Shown piece by piece: positions 1-10,600 of a DNA stretch of 31,178 nt. This DNA is from a virus. The notes below the pieces were generated by a model. The model made no database searches, was not told the DNA's origin, and saw only the letters and a program-made list of their open reading frames with translations. Location: positions 1-31,178 of IMG/VR virus record IMGVR_UViG_3300042868_002228. One strand, written 5' to 3'. Positions within the stretch are counted from its first letter, which is position 1. The number at the start of each line of letters is the position of its first letter. The position numbers and the translations under genes were made by a program.

Positions 1-1
1 T

Positions 2-2563
2 GCCGCAAGGGATATGACCTTTGCAGACAGGGCTGCTGCAACCGGAAATGCGAGTCGCATGGATCAGGTTGCTGGCATAGAAGCAATTCCTTTAAGAGAC
101 TTGCGGATGGATGCGGCAAGAGATGTCGCAAGTCAAGGTGTGCAGTCCCGAGACATAAACGCTGCTCAAACTGGTTACAGACCCAATTTGGTTGCAAATC
201 AAATGGGCAATGTTGCAGATGTCACAAGCACTGCGCTACAGTCTAGAGACATAACAGCCGCCAAAGAATCCGGACTGGCGAGTCTTAAAAACTACCAGAT
301 GGGGCCAGCGGAACGGGTAGAGACAAAGAGTTTTGCTCAACCCGGATCAGCCGATGCGTACATGTCGCCCTACATGCAAAGCGTGGTGGGTATCCAGCAA
401 CGGGAAGCGCAAAGGGCCGCAGACGTTGCAACCACTGGACGCAAGGGGGAGCAGACTAGAGCGGGTGCTTTTGGTGGCTCCAGAGCAGCCATCATGGACG
501 CCGAAGCTGCTCGTAACCTTGCCACTCAAAAGGGGGACATCCAAGCGCAGGGGTTGCAGGCCGCTTACCAGCAGGCGCAACAGCAGTTCAATGCGGAGCA
601 GGCGCAAGGGCTACAGGCGCAGACAGCCAACCAGCAAGCCGGGTTGACCGTAGGGCAACAAAACCTTGCTGCTAATTTAGGGGTGCAGCAGTTAGGTGAA
701 GGCCAGATCAACCTTCAAACCAAACTAGCCAATCTAAACAACGAACAGCAAGCGGCTGTTCAAAACGAGGCCAATAGGCTTCAGACGCAAGGCATGTCTT
801 CTAGTCAGGCAATGCAGGCGGCACTCGCTAACCAGCAGGCCGGTCTGGCTATAGGGCAGCAAAACCTCAGTGCACGACAAGGAACCCAGCAGCTTAATAC
901 GCAAACAGAAGCCCAAATGGCGCTTGCCAATTTGAGCAACCAGCAGCAGTCGGCTGTTCAAAACGAAGCCAACAGGCTGCAAGCGCAGGGGCTAACGTCA
1001 AGCCAAGCCATGCAAGCCGCGCTTGCCAATCAGGGCGTGCAACAACAGGCCAACGTGCAAAACTTGAGTGCGGGGCTTCAAACGCAGGGCCTCGGCGCTC
1101 AGACCGGGCTGCAAGCACAGCAGTCTAACCAGCAGGCAAATTTAACTACAGCGCAGCAAAATGCACAGATGGCCCAACAAATGGGCATGGCTAATTTAAG
1201 CAATCAGCAACAGTCCAATCTAGCTAATCAGCAGTATGGCTTTCAAACGGCGCAAGCGAATCAAGCTAATCAACAGCAAGCCAACTTGCAGAATCTTAGT
1301 GCGGGTCTTCAAACGCAGGGCCTTGGCGCTCAGACCGGGCTGCAAGCACAGCAGTCTAACCAGCAGTACAACATGCAGGGCCAGCTTGCCAATCAGCAAG
1401 CAAATCTTGCCGCGCAGCAGGCCAATCAAGGCATGGAGTACAACACCGGCATACAGAACGCGCAGTTGCGTCAGCAAGCGGAGTTAGCCAACCAAGGACA
1501 ACGCGGGCAGTACGGGCTCCAGCAGGGGCAGTTTAATCAAGCGGCCAACTTGCAGACTTCTGCACAGGCGCAAGAAGCGCAAAGGCAGAATCAAGCTCTC
1601 GCGGGGCAGTACGGGCTGTCTGACACAAGCAATCAGCAGCAAGCCAACCTGACAAACGCAGGCTATTTGCAACAAACAGGAATGGCGAATCTTGCAAATC
1701 AGCAAGAAGCGCAACGGCAAAATCAAGCCGTTGGTAGCCAGTATGGACTCGCCAATCTTGCCAATCAACAACAAGCGGCAATGACCAACGCAGGCTATGC
1801 CCAGCAAACAGGCATGGCAAATCAAGCTCTGGCAGGCCAGTACGGAATGCAGCAGGGCACGATGGATCAGCAGGCCGCTATGCAAACAGCGGCTAATAGG
1901 CAGGCTGCGCAAATGTACTATGGACAAGCCCAAAACGAGCGAGATCAGTACAACACCACCAACCAGCAGCAAACAGCACTTGCCAATCAAGCGGCAGGAA
2001 ACAGGGCCAGTGAGTTTGGCGCGGGGCAGAACTTGGCGTCCGCAGGCACACGCGCACAGTACGGGCAAGCCGCCAATCAGCTAAACGAGCAGTCCGGGCA
2101 GTTCGGCGCTAACTTTGGTTTACAGGGGCAGCAGGCCGCCATGCAGGGCGCTACGGGGTTGTCCAATATTGCAGGGCAGGGCTACAACCAAAACATGCAG
2201 ACAAACCAACTGCTGGCCGGGTACGGTCAGCAGCAACAAGGTGCAGAACAACAGCGGCTGAATACGCAGTACCAAGACTTCTTGAACGAGCAGAACATGC
2301 CGTACAAGCAGCTTGGATTCATGGCAAACACCGCCAGTTCAGCGCCGACAGCCAATCTGGGTAGCACCATGTACCAAGCAGCCCCCAGCACATTCAATCA
2401 AGTAGCCGGGTTGGGCACGGCTGCGCTGGGCGCGTTCGGTGCGTCGGGCGGGTTTGGTACTACTAAAGCAAACGGCGGTATGGTTGGGCGCTATGCCAAG
2501 GGGGGTCTGGTACGATCCCGCCCACAAGGTCTTGTTGCGTTGGCTATCCACAGCATGGCATAA
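2..2563 (+). CDS. Q/N/A-rich repeat protein, probable virion protein (5' end outside window)
   Basis: The frame is open from base 2 and the first ATG (base 14) has no Shine-Dalgarno sequence, so the true start is probably upstream of the window. At least 849 residues follow that ATG. Residues ~110-170 hold a conserved-looking segment (YMSPYMQSVV, then GAFGGSRAAI) that I associate with unassigned proteins of uncultured aquatic phages. Residues ~180-790 are low complexity, dominated by Gln, Asn and Ala, and built of degenerate repeats around QQANLQNLSAGLQTQGLG, SQAMQAALANQQ and NQALAGQYGL. The C-terminus (~795-849) is Gly-rich and ends with GGMVGRYAKGG (821-831). The next gene follows after 9 bp, so the two are probably co-transcribed. 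I infer a structural, internal or DNA-ejection protein from position and composition. No enzymatic motif is visible. A tail or fibre-related role is the main alternative. Confidence 0.8.
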   Translation, partial: AARDMTFADRAAATGNASRMDQVAGIEAIPLRDLRMDAARDVASQGVQSRDINAAQTGYRPNLVANQMGNVADVTSTALQSRDITAAKESGLASLKNYQMGPAERVETKSFAQPGSADAYMSPYMQSVVGIQQREAQRAADVATTGRKGEQTRAGAFGGSRAAIMDAEAARNLATQKGDIQAQGLQAAYQQAQQQFNAEQAQGLQAQTANQQAGLTVGQQNLAANLGVQQLGEGQINLQTKLANLNNEQQAAVQNEANRLQTQGMSSSQAMQAALANQQAGLAIGQQNLSARQGTQQLNTQTEAQMALANLSNQQQSAVQNEANRLQAQGLTSSQAMQAALANQGVQQQANVQNLSAGLQTQGLGAQTGLQAQQSNQQANLTTAQQNAQMAQQMGMANLSNQQQSNLANQQYGFQTAQANQANQQQANLQNLSAGLQTQGLGAQTGLQAQQSNQQYNMQGQLANQQANLAAQQANQGMEYNTGIQNAQLRQQAELANQGQRGQYGLQQGQFNQAANLQTSAQAQEAQRQNQALAGQYGLSDTSNQQQANLTNAGYLQQTGMANLANQQEAQRQNQAVGSQYGLANLANQQQAAMTNAGYAQQTGMANQALAGQYGMQQGTMDQQAAMQTAANRQAAQMYYGQAQNERDQYNTTNQQQTALANQAAGNRASEFGAGQNLASAGTRAQYGQAANQLNEQSGQFGANFGLQGQQAAMQGATGLSNIAGQGYNQNMQTNQLLAGYGQQQQGAEQQRLNTQYQDFLNEQNMPYKQLGFMANTASSAPTANLGSTMYQAAPSTFNQVAGLGTAALGAFGASGGFGTTKANGGMVGRYAKGGLVRSRPQGLVALAIHSMA
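755..1033 (+). repeat. Two imperfect ~81-bp direct repeats within the Q/N-rich gene
   Basis: Copies lie at 755-835 and 953-1033 and both encode a version of AVQNEANRLQ followed by SSQAMQAALANQ. The two copies differ mainly at silent or conservative positions, which suggests old duplications kept by selection on the protein. Confidence 0.75.
1050..1366 (+). repeat. Two near-identical 86-bp direct repeats within the Q/N-rich gene
   Basis: Copies at 1050-1135 and 1281-1366 encode almost the same 28 residues (NLSAGLQTQGLGAQTGLQAQ at the core). The last ~55 bases are nearly identical, so this duplication, or a gene-conversion event between the copies, is more recent than the other repeats in the gene. 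Their spacing of 231 bp keeps the frame, so recombination between them would change length without a frameshift. Confidence 0.8.
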
Positions 2564-2572
2564 GGAATCAAA

Positions 2573-4573
2573 ATGTTAAGTAATCGAAGCAGTGGGTTGT
2601 TGGGGATGGCTGCTGATCCGGGGCTGGTTAGTATGCTGGCTGGCATGGAAAAAGACGAGCGACAAGACTATGTTGCGCGGCACTCGGATGACATCAATGT
2701 GGTCATAATGGGTAAAATAGTTAGCGACATAGCCAACAAGCTAGACATTGCTAAAAAAGGCGCACAGCCCGGAACTAAACCGACTGTTCTGGCACAAACA
2801 ATTGGATCAATGGGCTCGGAACCGCAAGGCCCACCCCAAGGGCCACCACAGGCTATGCCACCCCAAGGCGTGCCACAGCAAGCCCCACAACCGGCCATGC
2901 AGCCACAAGGCATGCCGCCACCACAGCAAGCCCCACAACCGGCCATGCCACAACAGGCTCCCCCACCGCCACAGCAAGCCCCACAACCGGCCATGCGGGC
3001 ACCCCAAGGCCAAACCCAGACGGCTGCAGACGGCGGCTACATGGACTCCCGCCTGCCTGAGAACATGGGCATAGGCGCACTACCAGAACGCAGCCTGTCC
3101 AACATGGCGGACGGCGGGATCGTTGGGTTTGCTGATGGCGGAGACGTTCAGCGGTTTCAGTCGGGGGGGACGCCCCGACCTATGTATCCCGGCATGATTG
3201 CGCAGGAGGGGGCGGGGTTGTTGCCGTCCAGGACTGGCTACGAAGGCATGGGCATTCTGGAGTTCATACAGAAATTTGGGGTTGATGCGTACAACAAAAT
3301 CAAAAATGCCGTTCCCGGCGAAAGCACAGAAGAGCGTTTGGCGCGACAAAAACGTGAAGTCTATGAAGCAAGCGTCTCGGGGCAGCGGGATAAAGCAATG
3401 GCGGAAGTAGATAAACCAACCCCCGTTGATTCAATGACACTGCCCCCCCGCCCAATTGGCCCCCTTAGTGCGGGCGCTCCATTCGCCGCTGCTGGCGCGG
3501 CACCGCCGTACGACCCCGCTACGGCAACACGCCGAGATCAGTACGCAAACAAAAATGCTGGTCCCGGTGCGGCCCCCGGTGCGGGCTTCGGCGCTGCTCC
3601 CGGTGCGGCTACTGGCGCAGCTCCCGTGCAACGGCAGGAAGATTACGGCGCACTATTTAACCGCATCAGGGGCGGCATGCCCGACGCCCGCGCCACCATG
3701 CCGAAAGAAATTAAGGAAATGGGCGACTTGCGAGAAGCCCAAGCAAACAAAGCGCTTGCGTCCGAAGAGAATGCAAAAGCGGGTTTAGCGTCCTTGCTGG
3801 GCAAGCGGGAAACGCGTATTGGCGAACGTGAAAAACGCATCGCAGACAAGAGCAGTAACGATGTCAACATGGCGCTCATTGACGCTGGGCTGGCAATGGC
3901 GCAGTCCGTCAAACCGGGTTTTGCAGGAATTGCCGAAGGTCTTGCCACAGGCGCAAAACGCTTCACCGAAGAGTCCCGCTTGACAGAAGCAGCGCGTCAG
4001 AAAATTGAAGAGGCACGTGATGCATACGATGACCTGAAATTCAATCGTGAAGACATGTCCCGCAGACAAATTCTAGCCGCGCAAGGCCAGATCACCGAGG
4101 CTAAAGTTGCGCTTAAAAAAGACGTTGTTGACTACTTGGTTAGAGAGAAAGACATCAGCACCAAAGTGGCCGGGCACCTATTTGACGCGCAGACCGCTCG
4201 AATAGCAGAAGCACAGAAGCAACAGTTCCAAGCGGGTGAAAACGTACTCAACAGGGCCAATACTTTGGAGGCGGCGGGTATATCCTCAAGCGCGGGGTTA
4301 AAAAATCAACTGGGGCTTCTTGAGGCGCTTGGTGGGGCTGCACCGGACAGTGCTATTGCCAAAGGATTTAAGCTGCAAAAACAAGAAGCCCAAGAGCCGA
4401 TGCTGTTTAAAGTGTATACCGAGTCAGTGAGAGATTCGGTTAACGGCGACAAGTTCAAAGCGCAATATCCAGACTTTGCATCGTTCTTAGCGGATTTCAA
4501 CAAACGTGGCGGTCTTGCCACATTGCCGGGGAGCGCTGCCACACCTACCGCACCCGTTGTACTGCCTCGTTGA
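2573..4573 (+). CDS. Pro/Gln- and Gly/Ala-rich protein with helical C-terminal half, probable virion protein
   Basis: 666 aa. The Shine-Dalgarno sequence TAAGGA overlaps the stop codon of the preceding gene, which fixes this ATG. Residues ~80-150 are a Pro/Gln-rich linker with three exact copies of PQQAPQPAM. GGIVGFADGG follows at 181-190, like the GGMVGRYAKGG near the end of the previous protein. Residues ~300-350 are an Ala/Pro/Gly linker. From ~375 the protein is predicted helical and charged (REKRIADKSSNDVNMALIDA and onwards). The order of short ordered N-terminus, flexible linkers and long helical C-terminus fits a virion-assembly or ejection protein, but I recognise no family with known function. 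It sits between two other probable virion genes in the same direction. Confidence 0.85.
   Translation: MLSNRSSGLLGMAADPGLVSMLAGMEKDERQDYVARHSDDINVVIMGKIVSDIANKLDIAKKGAQPGTKPTVLAQTIGSMGSEPQGPPQGPPQAMPPQGVPQQAPQPAMQPQGMPPPQQAPQPAMPQQAPPPPQQAPQPAMRAPQGQTQTAADGGYMDSRLPENMGIGALPERSLSNMADGGIVGFADGGDVQRFQSGGTPRPMYPGMIAQEGAGLLPSRTGYEGMGILEFIQKFGVDAYNKIKNAVPGESTEERLARQKREVYEASVSGQRDKAMAEVDKPTPVDSMTLPPRPIGPLSAGAPFAAAGAAPPYDPATATRRDQYANKNAGPGAAPGAGFGAAPGAATGAAPVQRQEDYGALFNRIRGGMPDARATMPKEIKEMGDLREAQANKALASEENAKAGLASLLGKRETRIGEREKRIADKSSNDVNMALIDAGLAMAQSVKPGFAGIAEGLATGAKRFTEESRLTEAARQKIEEARDAYDDLKFNREDMSRRQILAAQGQITEAKVALKKDVVDYLVREKDISTKVAGHLFDAQTARIAEAQKQQFQAGENVLNRANTLEAAGISSSAGLKNQLGLLEALGGAAPDSAIAKGFKLQKQEAQEPMLFKVYTESVRDSVNGDKFKAQYPDFASFLADFNKRGGLATLPGSAATPTAPVVLPR
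2873..2995 (+). repeat. Three exact 27-bp repeats encoding PQQAPQPAM
   Basis: Identical 27-nt copies occur at 2873-2899, 2921-2947 and 2969-2995, each encoding PQQAPQPAM, with related Pro/Gln sequence between them. The spacing is in frame. Identity at the DNA level points to recent expansion of the linker. Confidence 0.9.
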
Positions 4574-4575
4574 AA

Positions 4576-4625
4576 TAACGCATAATCGTAAGCGTGCGTT
4601 ACAAGGGCCTCGCACAGCCCGTAAC
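4576..4625 (+). other. Two mutually exclusive stem-loops in the leader of the giant gene
   Basis: The 66-bp gap between the 666-aa and 2527-aa genes contains a perfect 7-bp inverted repeat (TAACGCA 4576-4582 with TGCGTTA 4595-4601). It also holds a second hairpin made of GTTAC 4598-4602 with GTAAC 4621-4625 and GGGC 4605-4608 with GCCC 4617-4620. They share bases 4598-4601 and cannot form together. No T-run follows either one, so a simple intrinsic terminator is unlikely. Confidence 0.4.
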
Positions 4626-4639
4626 ACTGCTAAGAGACT

Positions 4640-7600
4640 ATGGCTAATTACATCCAGCTACCAAACGGCGCATACTACCCCGCATTGGAGGGTGAGGATT
4701 ACCAGTCCACAGTCCGAGCAGCATACGCAAAGTACCCCGAAGCCTTTGGGGGCGAGAAAACTCCCGAAGAAACCCCAAAGTCTGGCTTCGTACCAGCGCT
4801 CAAAGCAGGGTTCTCAAGCCTCAAGGGCGACGTAGCTGCGCTTGCAGGACGTACGGGCCTCATGGGGCTTCCCGAGGCAGAGAGTTACATTGCCGAGCAG
4901 GAAGCCTACCAAAAGAAAACCTTTGCTCCCACGAAAGAAGGTTTTTTTGAAGCCCCGCTGGCCAATATTAGTGAGCTGGCTGGCGGCTCCCTGCCCTATA
5001 TGGTGGCCCCGGTTGCGGCGGGTGCCGCGACACTTGCACTGCCGGTAACCGGCGTAGCCGGTACTGCGCTCGGTTTGGGTGCGGCAGGCCTAGCGTCTGC
5101 AGGGCAGTTCACCGGGTCGAACCTGACTCGCCAGATGGCACCGGGCGAAGGCATGGCTAAAAAAAGCCTTGGCGAAACAGACCTTACCGATGCCGCCCTA
5201 GCCGCCATCCCCCAAGCCGCGCTGGACACGCTGAGTATGCGGATGATCCCCGGCCTCGGCAAGATATTTGAGCGTGCGGGCGTTGACTTGTCGGCCAAAG
5301 CAGCTAAAGACTTAGCCAAGGAAGGCATCAAGAAAACGGCTGCGGACTACCTGCTGGCCACCGGCAAGACGATGGGCGTTGAAGGTCTGACCGAAGCTGG
5401 GCAGCAAGTGTTTGAGCGTATGCAGGCGGGTCTGGCCATCGACAACCCAACGGCCCGTGCAGAATATTTTGACAGTTTCATCGGCGGTGCCGTCCTTGGC
5501 GGCATCTTGGCCCCGGCTGGCCGGTACGTTGAACGCGGTCAAGAGCAAACCCGGTTCGATGTAGGCGCACGCGCTGAAGCTGCGAAGACCGCCCAACAGA
5601 ACGCCGCCCAAGAAGCTGAACGCGCCTCCCAAGCCGCCGCTGAAGAAGAAATCTACAAGCAATCTCAACCACACATGGACCTAGTAGAGCAGCAGTACGC
5701 TGATCTACAGAGCAACTTTGCAGACCTCAAAGCGCAGGCCGCAATCAAAGTAGACCCCACCGATCTGGCCGGGATGGCTCGCTTGGCAGACGCCAAGAAG
5801 GCGCTCAAAGCGTTCATGTCCGACGAGGCCACCCGCAGCACCGTCCAAGAGTACAACCGCATTCAGAAGCTCAAGCCGCAGGTAGAGACAGAAGAGACAG
5901 AAGAGACCGAGCAAGAAGCGCCACCCGTTGCGCCTACCGAACAGCCTGCCGAACAACCAGCAGCCATCCCCCTTGCGGACACCCTAGCGCTGCTAGACGC
6001 GCACATCGAAGCCGTGTCAACCCAAGCGCAGGGCGCCGCCCCCGCGCAGATCGTTGAGTTTGGTGCCCAGCAGAAAGAGCTGCAAAACCTACGCACCAAG
6101 ATCAACCGCGTCACGGGCGCTATGAACAAAGCCAACGAGCTTGGCAACCAAGTTTTAGCCGCTAAACACGCCAAGACGCTTTTAGATTTGCAAGCACAGG
6201 TCGGTGCACTGGGCACCCCCGCAACTGCGGGAACTGCGGGAACTGCGGGAACTGCGGGAACTGCGGGAATTGACAACGCGGATGAAACTGTGGTAAGTGC
6301 GGAGACTGCGCCCGAAGCCACCGGAACTGCACCGAAAGCACGCAAGCCAGCCAAACCTACGCCGCTCAAGCCCTACACTGGCATTACGGAGCAGGAACTG
6401 ATGTTCCCCGAGACGGGGGTGGCCGAGTCCGTCATCAACGTTGGCCAAGGCAAACAGCCTGAACAGTCTCGGCAAGAACTGGTGGCGCAGTTCCAAGCTG
6501 CCAAGCAAGTACGCGACCGCTTGGGCATGCAAAACGCCGTTGAGCAAATACGTATCCTCGATGAACGCTCAAAAGCTCGTTCCGAAGGAGCCCGTGGTGT
6601 CGGCGTCCCTACGGGGGAGGTAACTTCCGCTGAGTTGGCACAAGATGTTGCGGGCCAAACCCCGGTTTCCGATACGGGCAAATTTGTACGCGGTGTCGCA
6701 CCTGCGGTTGCACCCACCCCCGTTGCGGTTGACCTAAACAACCCAGACAGCCTTAAACGCGTGTACGGGACGGGAACACCCGAATTAACCGCTACCGGTT
6801 CACAACCCCCAGCGCGGGAGATGACCAACGCGGCAAAAGTTCGCACCACGCCCGACATCCTGCGCAAACAGATTGCCAACCTGCCAGCCCGCATCTCGCC
6901 CGAATCTGAGCAGTTGGTAAGCCGGTTACTGGGTAACTTCGATGAATTTACGGCAGACCCTGAGCGTATGCAGCTCACGGCGGGGTTTCTGCACGACCTT
7001 CGCACCGGCGTTCCGACCGCGCGTGCGCGTGATGTGGTCAGCGAACTTAACGCGCTGGAGACGGCTAAGACCGCTCAAGCCCCAACCCTGTTCGGTGAAG
7101 AGGAACTGCCGGTAGTTGAAGGCCCTCGTAAGCCGTTGCCGGTGCTTGGGTACTCAGAACAAGCGCGGCCACCCAAACCTTTTCCGCATCAAAGAGACAC
7201 CCCCGAGTCGGAAAAAGTCATGGCGGAACTTGAAGCCGAACGCAAAGCGCTGGACAAAGAACGCGAAAACGCCCTGCAGAAAGCTACGACCGAAGCCGAC
7301 AAGCGCGAACGTGCTGCGCTGCAAGAAACCAACGATGCCGCTGTGCGTTACAACGCATTGGAAAAAGAGCTGGCAGACGGCATTGCCCCAATCTACGCCA
7401 GCTACGTAGACGCACAGCGCAATCCCGGCCCGGACAAGGCGCAGGCAGAAAAAAGAAAGCTGGACACGGCGTTTGCCTACACGACGGCGAGAGAAAACAA
7501 CCGGGTCACTTTGGCGGAAGCTAAGCAAGCAACGGACGACACCAAAGCCGCACTCGAAAAAGTCAGGGGCGAGAACACGCAGTCGATCACCGACGCCACC

Positions 7601-10600
7601 ACCGCCATTGACACCGCGCAGCAGAAAGCGCGTGAGGCGCTGCTGAACAAGGGCAAGGGCGCAGAAGTTGCCCGCACCAAAGCCAAGGTGGCCGCGCCCG
7701 CCCCGGCACCCGTGCCAGAGAAAACAACTTCGCTCGTTGACCGTGAGAACGCTGACGCCGCCAAACGCAAAGCAGAGAACGAGCGTGCCGAGCGCCTAGC
7801 TGCCATTCCCGGCGAGTCCGTATCTTTTGAAGCGCACCGCCAAGCCCTTGAAACTTTGGATGATGTCGGCCCACGGTTGGATGATTTGGTTGCCAAAGCT
7901 GCGGATGAGACTTTGCCGGAACCCACACGCAATAAAGCCAAGCGCGAGATCAAGAAACTGAGCCTTGCCCGTAAGTTCTTGGAGTCCACAGGCGAAGGCA
8001 ACGGTGAGTTGCGTTTGCAGGCCGAAGAAGAGATGGCAAAACTGCGAGAAAAGATCGGTACGCAGTCAAAGGCTGTAGTCGAGAACCCAACAAAATCACG
8101 CAAGCAAGAGTTGGCCAAATCCAAGCGCCGCGAAAGAGAGTTGGTCGCGTTGGTCAAAAGTTTCAAGTCTCGTGCCGAGCGTGTAGCTATTAAGACGCCT
8201 ACGGACAAAACCCGTCAAGCTGCGGAAGACCGCGCTGAGCGCTTCACCCAGTTAAACGATGCGCTGAATATCGAAGGCACAACTGGCGCTCTTCCTGCCC
8301 GCAAAGTCGGCCCCGTAGTTCGCAAGGCGCAGGCCGCAGGTAACACCCGCACAGGAGACAACGCAACCACGGAAGAGCGCACTATCGACCCCGGCCTGAA
8401 GCCAACGGAAGGCGGGGCAGTCAAGCCCCCAACGCTCGACCAAGCTGTAAAAGACGCGAACGAACTGGCAAAAGAAAAAATCGACAATCGCAAACCGTTG
8501 ACAGCTAAGGACGTTGCAACGGTGGACTTGCGGCAGCATTTTGCTTTGTATGAAGCTGCCCAGAACATGCGCCGGGGGCTTGAACGAAACCTTGCAGACC
8601 TCGATGCAACGATGGCCCGTGCGGCCCAGTCGGCAACCCCCGCTGCAAAAGACACCATTTTGCGTAAAGAACGCCTTCAGAAAAAAGCGGATATTGAACG
8701 CGATATAGCTATATCTAAAGCCAACGAAGCTCGCCTCGGCAAACTGTATGGTGCGGAAGAGGTGGTAGAAGCTGTAAAAGTGGTAGTGCCGAAAGGAAAG
8801 AAAGCAAAAGCGAAAAAGACACGTTCGCAAGTGTTTGACGAGAGCGAAGACCTCGAAGCTTTTACGGCACCCAGCCAGTTTGACGCTACTCGCATTTCCA
8901 CGCCGCTGTCGGCACAGGCTGTTGAGATGGCGCGGGATGGGCGCATCCTTGATTTGGTGGCTGAGCTTGCTAAGAACGGTTCGACCCCGGCCATTCGGGC
9001 TACTGCAGCCAAGCTGCGGCCCATGTTGATGCGTACCAAGCTGTCCGTGGACGAGGACGTTAACTACAAAGGCGAGTCGGTGGCGGGGCTGTACGACCCT
9101 CAAGACAACAGTATCACGATGCACCCGGACGGGTTGACTGAAGAGGACGTGTTGCACGAAATGGGGCACGCGGCTACGGACCGTGTATTGCTGGCAGACC
9201 CGGCGACATTGACGGCAGACCAACGCGATGCACGTAAAGGGCTTGAGGCGTTGCACGCCAGTATTGCCAAGAGCGACTTGTTCAAGGGTGAGCAAGGTAT
9301 TGCTGACGTACGCGAGTTTGCCGCAGAGGTCGAATCCAACAAGGGCTTCCGCAATAAGCTGGACTCCGTGGGCAAGCCGACCACGCTCTTGCAACGAGTG
9401 CTGGGCTTCTTCAAGCGCATGTTGGGTATGCAGACCGCGATGTCCAGCAAAGAAGCGCAAGCGCTAGTTGACCGCATACTGTCTCCGTCACGCAAACTGG
9501 CGGCTAAAGCAGCGCCTAGCATGTTCCGCAAGGGTGCTCAATACGAGTCCAACGACGCTCTGTCCGACTTAGCTCAAAGTGCTGTTGCACAACCCCAAAC
9601 TTTGCGTGAGAAGGCCGGTTCCAACAAAGCGCTGCGGTTCGAGATGGAAGTGTCCGACATGCGGGCAGGCGTTATCAAGGCGCTGAACAACGCTGTCGCC
9701 GACCCGAACACTATGGGCAGCACGCGGGAGTTCCGTCAGGCCGTGTTCAGCATCACCGCAGCCGATCAGAGCATGTCTGTTACCCAGATGTCGCTCAACA
9801 CTGGCCCCCCTGAAATGTTCAAGGACTCCAAGGGGTACTACGAAGTACGTAGCTCCAAGAAGAATGATGCTGGCGCTGTGTTTGACGCCGTGCAGGACAT
9901 CCCAGACACCTACGGCAACACCGAAGCCAAGATGGGGCTGGCGTCCGCGTACATGATTGCCCAACGGGCAATGAACAAAGGCTTGAAGAAGCTGGACTTG
10001 GGCGCACTGGGCGTAACTGAAGCAAAACTAGCTGCCGCTATGGCTGCAGTCAACGCTGACCCCAAGCTGAAAGCCGCGCTGGAGAATGTACGCGCCAAGT
10101 ACAACGCCTACAACCGGGGCATGATCGAGTGGCTGTCCTCACCGCAGGTAGCGGCCATTACGCAGGCTGACGCTGCAGCGTACCTAAAGGACGAGGACTA
10201 CGTTCCCTACTACCGCGTTCGTGCAGACGGCGTAGCGGAGCTGGTCTTTGGCGGCGAGAAGACGATCACGATTGGCGACATCCGCCACCAGCCGTACCTT
10301 GCCGAACTCAAAGGCGGCAACGACAAGATCATGCCCTTGGACCAGTCGATCATGCGTAACACCATGCTGCTGGTCACCAAGGGCATGAGCAACATGGCCA
10401 TGAAAAACGTAGGCTACGCCATGCAGGCGGCAGGCCAAGGTCTTGGCCCCGTGGACAAAACAGGCAAGCCAACCAACCTGATGCCTATTTTCTCTGGCAA
10501 AGGCCCCGCTGATGCCAGCGTTATCCGCTGGACGCAAGAACCTGACCCTAAAAAGCCTGCGGACACGGGCGACCGCTGGCTGCGCGTACAGACCAACGAC

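Noticed and set aside
753-1366. Repeat series in the first gene considered as a CRISPR-like array
   Set aside because: Repeats are 81-86 bp, imperfect, in frame and coding; spacing and repeat length do not fit CRISPR.
1484-2068. Minus-strand open frame of 194 codons inside the Q/N-rich gene
   Set aside because: It is the antisense shadow of Gln/Asn/Ala codons, giving a Leu/Cys/Arg-rich product without a ribosome-binding site or any family resemblance.
6224-6268. Tandem repeat considered as a phase-variation switch
   Set aside because: The unit of 9 bp cannot shift the frame, so on/off switching is not possible; only linker length can change.
8252-9460. Minus-strand open frame of 402 codons inside the giant gene
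   Set aside because: It lies opposite a continuous coding frame with recognised motifs (HEMGH). The product is Cys/His/Arg/Phe-rich without domain character.
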